A stretch of 8,042 bases of DNA, from positions 55,398-63,439 of the forward strand of contig DFYY01000023.1 in NCBI GenBank assembly GCA_002383485.1, written 5' to 3'. The translations under genes were made by a program, and so were the position numbers. The notes under the pieces are model-generated. The model was not told where the DNA came from. It saw nothing but the letters and a program-made list of their open reading frames with translations, and did not search any database. Of this stretch, positions 1-6,329 are shown piece by piece. Positions within the stretch are counted from its first letter, which is position 1; the number at the start of each line of letters is the position of its first letter. This DNA comes from Bacteroidales bacterium UBA4070 (GTDB lineage: Bacteria > Bacteroidota > Bacteroidia > Bacteroidales > VadinHA17).

Positions 1-390
1 TTTGAGTATGCCTTTGCGCAGAAGATACCCATGGCGAAGGTGATGAACAGCGCCGGCTTCTATATAGAGCCCACGCTTGACTCATTCACTGCTGCGGCTG
101 CAGCTGAGATGCCTGCCGACACCAGGATCATGATCACCAACTCACCCAACCCTGCCGCCTATCCCATCACCAGCTTTACGTGGATTATCATGTACAAGGA
201 ACTGGCCTACGGCAAGCATAGCAGTGAAGCCGCGAAGGCTGCGGTGGAAACTGTAAAATGGCTCACCGGCGATGAGGCCCAGGCCATTGCCACCAGTGTT
301 CACTACGCCGCGCTGCCGCAGAACGCATCTCTTCAGGCTGCCACCCTGCTTAAAGGCATAACCTACGAAGGCACACCGGTTCTGAAGTAA
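1..390 (+). CDS. pstS: Phosphate ABC transporter substrate-binding protein PstS (3' part)
   Basis: This is the C-terminal 129 residues of the extracytoplasmic phosphate-binding protein that delivers phosphate to the PstCA permease. The frame is open from base 1 to the TAA at 388-390, so the gene starts before the window and its signal peptide or lipobox cannot be seen. The visible part has the family's C-terminal pattern: an N-S-A-G-F-Y-I-E-P-T stretch with an alanine-rich run after it (SFTAAAAAEMP), then N-S-P-N-P-A-A-Y-P-I-T-S-F-T-W, which matches the YPI(T/S) segment of PstS proteins, and a closing helix with W-L-T-G-D-E-A-Q that leads to the typical Y-A-A-L-P ending. pstC begins 4 bases downstream, as expected for a pst operon. 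The ATG at 31 is an internal methionine, not the start. The identification rests on family pattern plus context and is strong. Confidence 0.95.
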   Translation, partial: FEYAFAQKIPMAKVMNSAGFYIEPTLDSFTAAAAAEMPADTRIMITNSPNPAAYPITSFTWIIMYKELAYGKHSSEAAKAAVETVKWLTGDEAQAIATSVHYAALPQNASLQAATLLKGITYEGTPVLK

Positions 391-394
391 CCCG

Positions 395-1246
395 ATGTCA
401 GGCGACAGGATCACAAAGGCTCTGCTTTTCATCTCGTCACTGACGATACTGCTTCTCAGTACCGGGATAGTTATCTCCCTTTTCGGGGGAGCTATCCCGG
501 CATTCAGGGAGTTCGGCCTGGGATTCATCTTCTCATCAGCGTGGAATCCTACCGCAGGCAATGAGGAATACGGTGCCATGTCCTTCATTGCGGGAACGGT
601 CATCACATCGCTGCTTGCACTGATCATCTGCATCCCGATGGCGTTCACCACATCACTGTTTATTGCCGAATACTACAGGGGAACTCGTACATCGGGGATC
701 CTTCGCAGCCTGATTGACCTGCTGGCCGGTATACCCTCCATTGTATACGGTTTCTGGGGTTTTTATGCACTGCGCCCGCTGCTTGTAAGCACCGGATTGT
801 CAGACCAGGGCTTCGGCGTCTTCACCGCCTCTCTTGTGCTGGCAATCATGATTGTTCCCTATGCCACATCGCTCAGCGCTGAGATCATCTCAATGGTGCC
901 TGCAGAGCTGAAGGAAGCTGCCTATTCGCTCGGCGCCACCCGTCGCGAGGTGATCTTCAGCGTAGTTATCCCGTCTGCCCGCTCGGGCATCATCGCCAGC
1001 TTCATCCTGGCACTGGGCAGGGCACTGGGTGAGACAATGGCAGTAACGATGCTCATCGGCAACGCCAATGTCATACCCAAAGGGCTCTTCGCCCCCGGCA
1101 ACACAATGGCCTCGGTCATCGCAAACCAGTTCGGAGAGGCATCGGGACTGAAGATGAGCGCCCTGATTGCGGTGGGACTGCTGCTCTTCCTGATCACGGC
1201 ACTTGTCAACTACCTGGGAAAGCTGATCATCAAACGCTTCGCTTAA
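395..1246 (+). CDS. pstC: Phosphate ABC transporter permease PstC
   Basis: This is an inner-membrane permease subunit that pairs with PstA to form the phosphate channel. The 283-residue protein has about six hydrophobic segments, including roughly residues 9-31, 64-90 and 253-275. The W50-x-P52 feature before the second segment and the AGIPSIVYG motif at 111-119 are characteristic of PstC. The cytoplasmic coupling loop that contacts the ATPase (the EAA motif) begins at E174-A175-A176, has G180 in place and ends near the I-P of VVIPSARSG; it is followed by ALGRALGETMAV, another PstC/PstA hallmark. It is somewhat shorter than the roughly 320-residue E. coli protein. The ATG at 395 follows the pstS stop by 4 bases, and pstA begins 9 bases after its TAA, so the genes are surely cotranscribed. 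Confidence 0.96.
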   Translation: MSGDRITKALLFISSLTILLLSTGIVISLFGGAIPAFREFGLGFIFSSAWNPTAGNEEYGAMSFIAGTVITSLLALIICIPMAFTTSLFIAEYYRGTRTSGILRSLIDLLAGIPSIVYGFWGFYALRPLLVSTGLSDQGFGVFTASLVLAIMIVPYATSLSAEIISMVPAELKEAAYSLGATRREVIFSVVIPSARSGIIASFILALGRALGETMAVTMLIGNANVIPKGLFAPGNTMASVIANQFGEASGLKMSALIAVGLLLFLITALVNYLGKLIIKRFA

Positions 1247-1255
1247 CAGAGAGAG

Positions 1256-2137
1256 ATGCATACAGAGCTGACTGACAATATAAAAAGACGTACCCGCACC
1301 AACGGCCGATTCCGGTACCTGGTGATCGCAGGCTCTGTCATCACCGTCATCCCCATCTTCCTCATAGTGGGGAATTTGGCAGTGAAGGGTTACCGCCAGA
1401 TCAACCTCGCCTTCTTCACCCAGCCGGCGCCGGACACCTTCCAGGCAATGATGGCAGCATCAGCCGGCGAGATCATCCCCGGAGGCATCGCCAACGGCCT
1501 CACAGGCTCTTTGCTGATGGTACTGCTGGCATCACTTTTTGCTATACCCCTTGGGCTGATGACCGGCATCTACATCTATGAAAACTCAACGAAAAAATAC
1601 GCACAATTCATCAGGAGCCTCACCGAGATACTGCAGGGGGTGCCGTCGATCATCCTGGGTATCATCGCCTATCTCTGGATAGTAAAGAACATTACCAGAG
1701 GCTATTCGGCCCTGGCCGGAAGCGTCTCGCTCACAATCATGATGCTGCCCCTCATCATCCGCTCCACCGAGGAGACGATGCGCATGATACCCATCTCAAT
1801 CAGGGAAGCAGCGTTTGCGCTGGGCACACCATATTACAAGATGATCTACAAGATACTCATTCCGGTGAGCTTCAGCGGCCTGGCCACAGGCGTGCTTCTG
1901 GCCCTCTCCAGGATACTTGGCGAGACGGCTCCTCTTATGCTTACCGCCCTCGGCAGCCCGGCCATAAGCTTTGATGTCACCCGGCCGGTCAGTGCAGTGC
2001 CTCTGCTGATATGGGATTTTTACAATGACCCCAACATGGTCAGCCTGGTATGGAGCGCCTCCCTCTTCCTGATGGTCTTCGTGCTATCCATGAACCTTAT
2101 GGCCCGCAGTGTGGCGTCTAAACACAAATATATCTGA
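1256..2137 (+). CDS. pstA: Phosphate ABC transporter permease PstA
   Basis: This is the second permease subunit of the phosphate importer (293 residues). A short basic cytoplasmic N-terminus (KRRTRTNGRFR) precedes a first membrane helix at about residues 20-43, and about five more hydrophobic segments follow. The LQGVPSIILGI motif starts at L126 and corresponds to the GIPSIVYG motif of PstC. The EAA coupling loop starts at E184-A185-A186 with G190, ends in ILIPVSFSGL, and is followed by ALSRILGETAPLM, which is the PstA version of the conserved segment. A purine-rich stretch (cagagagag) lies just before the ATG and could act as a weak ribosome-binding site. The gene sits between pstC and pstB, with 4 bases to the preferred pstB start. 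The family call is secure. Confidence 0.96.
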   Translation: MHTELTDNIKRRTRTNGRFRYLVIAGSVITVIPIFLIVGNLAVKGYRQINLAFFTQPAPDTFQAMMAASAGEIIPGGIANGLTGSLLMVLLASLFAIPLGLMTGIYIYENSTKKYAQFIRSLTEILQGVPSIILGIIAYLWIVKNITRGYSALAGSVSLTIMMLPLIIRSTEETMRMIPISIREAAFALGTPYYKMIYKILIPVSFSGLATGVLLALSRILGETAPLMLTALGSPAISFDVTRPVSAVPLLIWDFYNDPNMVSLVWSASLFLMVFVLSMNLMARSVASKHKYI

Positions 2138-2141
2138 CAAG

Positions 2142-2918
2142 ATGAATAACACCCCGCAAAGCGATCCCGTACTTGACATCAGGAACCTGTTCATCGCCTA
2201 TGAACCGGAGCGCTATGCCGTCAAGGATGTGAGCGCCTCTGTAAAACGAAACAGGATCACCGCGATAATGGGACCCTCAGGCTGCGGCAAGAGCACCCTG
2301 CTGCGAGCCATGAACCGGCTGCACGAGCTCTATCCAAACATTCAGACAAAAGGCGACATACTCCTGGAGGGACAGAGTATCTTCTCAATGTCAGTAATAG
2401 AGCTTCGCCGGAGGGTGGGCATGGTCTTCCAGAGGCCCAACCCTTTCCCGAACATGACGATTTACGAGAACGTGGTGGCCGGTTTCAGTCTCAATGATAT
2501 ACGGCTGAAAAAGAACCAGCGCGACGAGATAGTTGAGAACGCACTCCGCAACGTGGCCCTGTGGGACGAGGTCAAGGAGTCGCTCTTCCGCAAGGGAACA
2601 TTCCTTTCAGGCGGACAGCAGCAGCGCCTTTGCGTGGCCAGGGCAATCGCCTTCAATCCCGATGTCCTGCTGCTTGACGAGCCAACCTCGGCGCTGGACC
2701 CTGTAGCTACCTCGAAGATCGAGGACCTGCTGGGCGAGCTGAAGAAGAAGTACACGCTGGTGCTTGTGACCCACAATATGTCGCAGGCAGCCAGGATCTC
2801 CGACGAATCGATGTTCATGTACCTCGGCGAACTGGTTGAGTCCGGACCCACGGGTACGCTGTTTACAACACCGAAGGACCCGCGCACGGAGGCATATTTG
2901 ACAGGCAAATTCGGTTGA
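2142..2918 (+). CDS. pstB: Phosphate ABC transporter ATPase PstB
   Basis: This cytoplasmic ATPase couples ATP hydrolysis to phosphate import through PstCA. With the ATG at 2142 it has 258 residues, the normal PstB length. All ABC motifs are present: Walker A G44-PSGCGK-S51-T52, Q-loop Q97 in MVFQRPNPFP (the RPNPFP sequence is typical of PstB), signature LSGGQQQR from L155, Walker B VLLLD179-E180 followed by PTSALDP, and the switch histidine H211 in VTHNM. The C-terminus has the family pattern of a TGTLFTTPKDPRTEAYLTGKFG ending. An upstream GTG at 2109 would add 11 residues and overlap the end of pstA by 29 bases. I prefer the ATG because the conserved domain starts right after it and it sits 4 bases after the pstA stop. 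No catalytic residue is missing. Confidence 0.97.
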   Translation: MNNTPQSDPVLDIRNLFIAYEPERYAVKDVSASVKRNRITAIMGPSGCGKSTLLRAMNRLHELYPNIQTKGDILLEGQSIFSMSVIELRRRVGMVFQRPNPFPNMTIYENVVAGFSLNDIRLKKNQRDEIVENALRNVALWDEVKESLFRKGTFLSGGQQQRLCVARAIAFNPDVLLLDEPTSALDPVATSKIEDLLGELKKKYTLVLVTHNMSQAARISDESMFMYLGELVESGPTGTLFTTPKDPRTEAYLTGKFG

Positions 2919-2934
2919 TTATGCGCGAATTTCA

Positions 2935-2942
2935 TATATTTG
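2935..2942 (+). promoter_or_regulatory. Possible internal promoter (-7 element) before phoU
   Basis: TATATTTG matches the Bacteroidota -7 consensus TAnnTTTG exactly and lies 15 bases before the phoU ATG, in the only larger gap of the pst gene block. A TTG at 2915-2917 could serve as the -33 element, but the 17-base spacing is shorter than the usual 19-21. It would allow phoU-phoB-phoR expression apart from the transporter. An 8-base match in an AT-rich gap can arise by chance, so this is a candidate only. Confidence 0.3.
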
Positions 2943-2957
2943 ATAAAACACCTGAAT

Positions 2958-3665
2958 ATGAGTGAGAAGAAAGAACAGGCGCTGAATGAGATACAGGCCA
3001 CCTTCAGCGAGATGGCCAACCTGGTACTGCATCAGCTCACCCTTCTCGAGAAGCTGATGGCCACAAAGGAAGACGATGTCTTTGACAGCCTGGCCTCCGA
3101 AATGGAGAAGACAGAGAGCCGTATTGACAATCTCGAGGTTGTCATCGGAGAGCAGTTCACCAGCACAATCGTCCTCTACCAGCCAGTGGCGTCAGACGTG
3201 AGGAGGCTGGTGGCCATATACAGGATGTCCATCAACCTGGAGCGGATAGGTGACCGTATACACAATCTGGTCTGGATAATACACGACATAAGGAAAAGTC
3301 CCGAATATGTATCGGTATCATCGCTTATCAACAATATGCTCACCTCCGGTACGATCATGGTGGAGAAGTCACTCCTTTCATTCAGCAACTCAGATCCGGA
3401 TTACGCCATCTGGACCATCAAGAACGATGCCGTTGTGGATGAGATGAACCATAAGCTGCTCCTGGGACATCTGCGGAAGGAAAACATCGACGAACGAACG
3501 ATGTCAATGGTGCAGAGTTATATCGAGCTGAAAGAGATAATCACGAACATAGAGAGAATAGCTGATCATGCCACAAATATTGCAGAGGCCTCTATCTACT
3601 CTCTGCAGGGAACGGATATTCGGCATACGGGAATTGGCAAGGATGATTCAGAGATCAGACAATAG
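2958..3665 (+). CDS. phoU: Phosphate signalling accessory protein PhoU
   Basis: PhoU is a cytoplasmic, mostly peripheral protein that links the state of the Pst transporter to the PhoR-PhoB pair and lowers phosphate uptake when phosphate is abundant. The product is 235 residues from the ATG at 2958 and is predicted to be all helical, with two three-helix PhoU repeats. Each repeat carries the metal-binding E-R-I-x-D signature: E95-R-I-G-D99 (in NLERIGDRIHNL) and E199-R-I-A-D203 (in NIERIADHATNIAE). A TTG at 2940 would add six residues; the ATG is preferred because the TTG overlaps the putative -7 element and the added residues are not family-like. The last ~20 residues after SIYSLQG are polar and probably disordered. 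It lies 39 bases after pstB and 60 bases before the response regulator gene. Confidence 0.95.
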   Translation: MSEKKEQALNEIQATFSEMANLVLHQLTLLEKLMATKEDDVFDSLASEMEKTESRIDNLEVVIGEQFTSTIVLYQPVASDVRRLVAIYRMSINLERIGDRIHNLVWIIHDIRKSPEYVSVSSLINNMLTSGTIMVEKSLLSFSNSDPDYAIWTIKNDAVVDEMNHKLLLGHLRKENIDERTMSMVQSYIELKEIITNIERIADHATNIAEASIYSLQGTDIRHTGIGKDDSEIRQ

Positions 3666-3669
3666 AGGA

Positions 3670-3686
3670 GATGGTCGCAGACCATC
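3670..3686 (+). promoter_or_regulatory. Perfect 7-bp inverted repeat between phoU and phoB
   Basis: GATGGTC-GCA-GACCATC is a perfect inverted repeat with a 3-base centre, starting 5 bases after the phoU stop codon. As DNA it could be a dimeric regulator's operator. As RNA it would form a 7-bp hairpin with a tight loop at the phoU 3' end, which might mark an mRNA processing or stability point. It lacks a downstream T tract, so termination is not supported. Confidence 0.5.
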
Positions 3687-3725
3687 AGGAATTGCAGGAT
3701 GGCCGTAGTCCATAAAGAATTGTAA
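3670..3725 (+). repeat. Two tandem 28-base repeats filling the phoU-phoB spacer
   Basis: Bases 3670-3697 and 3698-3725 are direct repeats that match at 21 of 28 positions, both beginning GATGG and sharing GAATTG near the end. Together they occupy all but 4 bases of the spacer and end immediately before the phoB ATG. The first copy contains the palindrome described separately; in the second copy it is only partly kept (ATGG/CCAT). No run of T follows, so a simple intrinsic terminator is unlikely. The function is unknown; a protein-binding site, an mRNA structure controlling phoB translation, or a neutral duplication are all possible. Confidence 0.75.
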
Positions 3726-4403
3726 ATGAACGAGAAAAGGAAGATACTGGCTGTTGATGACGAGGAACCCATCCTTGAAATCCTCTCCTTCAACCTCGAG
3801 GGCGACGGTTACTCCGTTGACACCTGCCTGTCAGCCGAGGAGGCCATGCGCAAAAACCTCCACACCTATGACCTCTTCATCCTTGATGTGATGATGGGGC
3901 AGGTATCCGGTTTTCGCCTTGCGGAAAAAATCAGGAAAGAGATGGCGCTATCTACCCCTATCATCTTCCTCACAGCCAGGGATACCGAAAACGACAGGAT
4001 AACCGGTTTCAACCTGGGCGCTGATGACTACCTGGCCAAACCCTTTAGTGTCAGGGAGCTGATGGCCAGGGTGAAGGCTGTACTGCGCCGCTCGGCACCA
4101 TCCAGGATTACAACGGAGACCGTGGCCGGTTCCTTTACGATTGACACTGAAAGCAGCCTTATCCTCTCTGACGGCAAGCCCCTTGAACTGACCCGCAAGG
4201 AGTACGAAATCCTCTCACTCCTGATACGCAATGAGGGCCGTATTTTTCCGCGGCATGAGATCCTTTCTAGGGTTTGGGGAAATGATGTGATTGTTACTGA
4301 CCGCACAGTTGACGTGACTATTGCCCGCATACGTAAGAAGCTGGGCGACAGCGGTAATATGATTAAGAACAAATCGGGTTACGGTTACTATCTAGGTGAA
4401 TGA
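3726..4403 (+). CDS. phoB: OmpR/PhoB-family response regulator, likely PhoB
   Basis: This is a DNA-binding response regulator, 225 residues, that is activated by phosphate transfer from its partner kinase. The N-terminal receiver domain (about 1-122) has the acidic pair D11-D12, the phosphoacceptor D54 in FILDVMM, the switch T83 in FLTAR and the conserved K105 in YLAKPF. The C-terminal winged-helix domain (about 153-224) has the LTRKEYEIL start, the recognition-helix region VTDRTVDVTIARIRKKLG and the YGYYL hairpin at the end. The ATG at 3726 is the first possible start in this frame, because an in-frame TAA lies directly before it. The kinase starts 3 bases after its stop. The PhoB name rests on its position after pst-phoU and beside a PhoR-like kinase; by sequence alone it is a generic OmpR/PhoB-family member. 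Confidence 0.9.
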   Translation: MNEKRKILAVDDEEPILEILSFNLEGDGYSVDTCLSAEEAMRKNLHTYDLFILDVMMGQVSGFRLAEKIRKEMALSTPIIFLTARDTENDRITGFNLGADDYLAKPFSVRELMARVKAVLRRSAPSRITTETVAGSFTIDTESSLILSDGKPLELTRKEYEILSLLIRNEGRIFPRHEILSRVWGNDVIVTDRTVDVTIARIRKKLGDSGNMIKNKSGYGYYLGE

Positions 4404-4406
4404 AAA

Positions 4407-6176
4407 ATGAGTCCCATGATAAAACAAATGAGCTTCAGGCGTAAATTGTTCCTATACTACTTCGGCATCTTTCTGCTTTTCACGGTACTCATCCTGACAT
4501 TCCAGTACCACCGTGAGAAAGATATAAAAATAGCTGCCCTTGACTCCAGGCTGAACGATATGGCACAGCTTGTCAACAACTATATCAGGGTCAATTCGCT
4601 CAGCGAAACGGGCAACTACCCGCTGGTAGACTCAATTTTCAACCTGATCCCCGTACCTGATCTGCGTATCACAATCCTGGCAATCGATGGCAAAGTATTA
4701 TATGACAGCTCGGTAGACGACCTGGCCACGATGGAGAACCATCTTAGCAGGCCCGAGGTGGGCAAATCGCTCTACTCCCCGTACGGCACTGCCATCCGTC
4801 ATTCCAAATCCACAGGCAAGGACTACTACTATTTTTCCAGGTACTTCAATACGCACTATGTAAGGATCGCAGAGGAGTACAACATCAACATCCGTGGGTT
4901 CCTCAGGCGGGAACAGATTTTTCTGGTATTCATGGCGATTGTCTTTGCTGGAATCTGGGCGCTGCTGGCCGCCGTCACCAGGAAAATGGGCAAGAGCATC
5001 ACAATGCTTCGCGATTTTGCAGCAAGGATGCGCCGTGGCGAAGGAAATGATCCGACAATCGTTTTCCCGAAGAATGAAATAGGTGAGACAGGCAAGGAGA
5101 TTATCAGGATTTACAATAACCTTGCCCGCAACACGGCAGAACTGAGCCTGCAGAAGGAAAAGCTGATCAGGCACCTGAACGTGCTGAATGAGGGCGCGGC
5201 ATTCTTCTCCGCCAGCCGGGAAGCAGAGCTATCCAACAGTCATTTCACGGTCTTCCTCAATGCCATTACCGGCGAACATTCCCTCACCACCGAAGGATTC
5301 CTTGATCATCCGCTATTCAGCGGGATCAAAGCGTTCCTCGACGGCAACCAGGGCAAATCCTTCCGGAAACAGGACAACCCCTCCACTGAGCTGAAGCTTG
5401 AGAGAGCCGGAAGGCATTTCGCCATCAGATGCATTCTTTTCAATGACGACAGCTACGAGATAGTAATTACCGACATCACCCGGTCAGAGCAGAACAAGGC
5501 GATGCGCCAGCAGATGACCTCGAACATTGCCCACGAGCTTAAGACTCCCATTGCCTCCGTCAGGGGATATCTTGAGACGCTTATCGTGAACAGGGACCTC
5601 GATGAAGAAAAGAGGAACCATTTTCTTGAGAAGGCTCTGGCACAGTCAACCCGTCTGACGGATCTCATCAATGATATCGTTACCCTGAACAAACTTGACG
5701 AGACAGGGAGCTACTTCCCATTTGAGGAGGTTGACATCCCGGCTGTGGTGAAGGAGGTACGCGATAACCTCATGGCGGATATGAAGCGGAAACAGATGAC
5801 ACTGGATATTGCCCTCACGGAGGGGACCACGGTCAACTGCAACAGGTCACTGATCGTGTCAGTCTTCCAGAACCTGCTTGAAAATGCCATTAACTATGCC
5901 GGGGAGAATGTGACGGTCACCGTAAGGACGCTGCCCGGTGAGCCGGGATTCCGTACGTTCTCTTTTGCCGATAACGGAATCGGTATCCCGGAGGAACACC
6001 AGGAACGTATCTTCGAACGGTTTTACAGGATTGATGACGGGCGTTCGCGAAAGAGCGGCGGTACAGGCCTCGGGCTGGCTATAGTGAAGAATGCCATACT
6101 GCTGCACAAAGGGGATATCTCTGTGCGTAACCGGCCCGGCGGCGGGGCTGAGTTCATCTTCTCACTGCCTGCTTAG
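4407..6176 (+). CDS. phoR: Membrane sensor histidine kinase, likely PhoR
   Basis: This is the sensor kinase partner of the upstream regulator, 589 residues. Domains in order: transmembrane helix about 14-32; extracytoplasmic sensor region about 34-168; second helix about 171-190; HAMP-like linker about 191-241; PAS-like segment about 245-360; dimerisation domain with phosphoacceptor H376 in NIAHELKTP; and an ATPase domain with N box N489-LLEN-AINYA, G1 box D522-NGIGIP, F box F536-ERFYR and G2 box starting G551 (GGTGLGLAI). It ends RPGGGAEFIFSLPA, the usual last strand of such kinases. All catalytic residues are present. In-frame methionines at codons 4 and 8 are alternative starts; the ATG at 4407 is taken because it lies 3 bases after phoB. 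Position in the operon supports PhoR; the ligand or partner sensed is not shown by sequence. The 3' end is repeated downstream (6135-6295). Confidence 0.9.
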   Translation: MSPMIKQMSFRRKLFLYYFGIFLLFTVLILTFQYHREKDIKIAALDSRLNDMAQLVNNYIRVNSLSETGNYPLVDSIFNLIPVPDLRITILAIDGKVLYDSSVDDLATMENHLSRPEVGKSLYSPYGTAIRHSKSTGKDYYYFSRYFNTHYVRIAEEYNINIRGFLRREQIFLVFMAIVFAGIWALLAAVTRKMGKSITMLRDFAARMRRGEGNDPTIVFPKNEIGETGKEIIRIYNNLARNTAELSLQKEKLIRHLNVLNEGAAFFSASREAELSNSHFTVFLNAITGEHSLTTEGFLDHPLFSGIKAFLDGNQGKSFRKQDNPSTELKLERAGRHFAIRCILFNDDSYEIVITDITRSEQNKAMRQQMTSNIAHELKTPIASVRGYLETLIVNRDLDEEKRNHFLEKALAQSTRLTDLINDIVTLNKLDETGSYFPFEEVDIPAVVKEVRDNLMADMKRKQMTLDIALTEGTTVNCNRSLIVSVFQNLLENAINYAGENVTVTVRTLPGEPGFRTFSFADNGIGIPEEHQERIFERFYRIDDGRSRKSGGTGLGLAIVKNAILLHKGDISVRNRPGGGAEFIFSLPA

Positions 6177-6295
6177 GGCAACTGTCCGGGGATTGAGTCT
6201 GGCGGAACAGAATTCATCTTCGCTTTGCCTGCTTAGGGCAACTGTCCGGGGATAGGGCCCGGTGACGGCGCTGAATTCATCTTCTCCCTACCGGA
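6135..6295 (+). repeat. Tandem in-frame copies of the sensor kinase 3' end
   Basis: Three tandem units cover the last codons of the kinase and the space to selD: 6135-6197 (63 bases, containing the real C-terminus and its TAG), 6198-6257 (60 bases) and a third beginning at 6258. Unit lengths are multiples of three, so all stay in the kinase frame. The encoded strand is GGGAEFIFSLPA-stop, then GGTEFIFALPA-stop, then GDGAEFIFSLPEQ without a stop. A 26-base stretch across the stop codon (6168-6193 and 6228-6253) is identical in units 1 and 2. Units 1 and 3 differ mostly at silent third positions. The array fills about the first 120 of the 153 bases between kinase and selD; I see no clear terminator hairpin with a T tract on either strand there. 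Confidence 0.85.
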
Positions 6296-6329
6296 ACAAA
6301 GATCGTGTCTGAGTATCGGGTACGGCGGC

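Noticed and set aside
142..651. Long open frame on the - strand across the pstS/pstC junction
   Set aside because: It lies wholly opposite two clear phosphate-transport genes, has no recognisable domain and is explained by GC-rich codon bias on the coding strand.
2109..2141. GTG start extending pstB into the end of pstA
   Set aside because: The ATG at 2142 gives the normal PstB length and the extra residues do not look like the family.
2898..2926. TTGACA at 2898-2903 as a sigma-70 style -35 box before phoU
   Set aside because: It is inside the pstB coding end and no acceptable -10 hexamer lies 16-18 bases downstream.
2462..3019. 185-codon open frame on the - strand opposite pstB and phoU
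   Set aside because: Serine/arginine-rich low-complexity product typical of an antisense shadow; both opposite genes are intact and strongly supported.
3666..3725. E. coli-type pho box or intrinsic terminator between phoU and phoB
   Set aside because: No CTGTCAT-like 11-base repeats are present, and the hairpin is not followed by a T run.
4698..5174. 158-codon open frame on the - strand inside the sensor kinase gene
   Set aside because: No domain or plausible start context, and fully contained in a gene with all expected kinase motifs.
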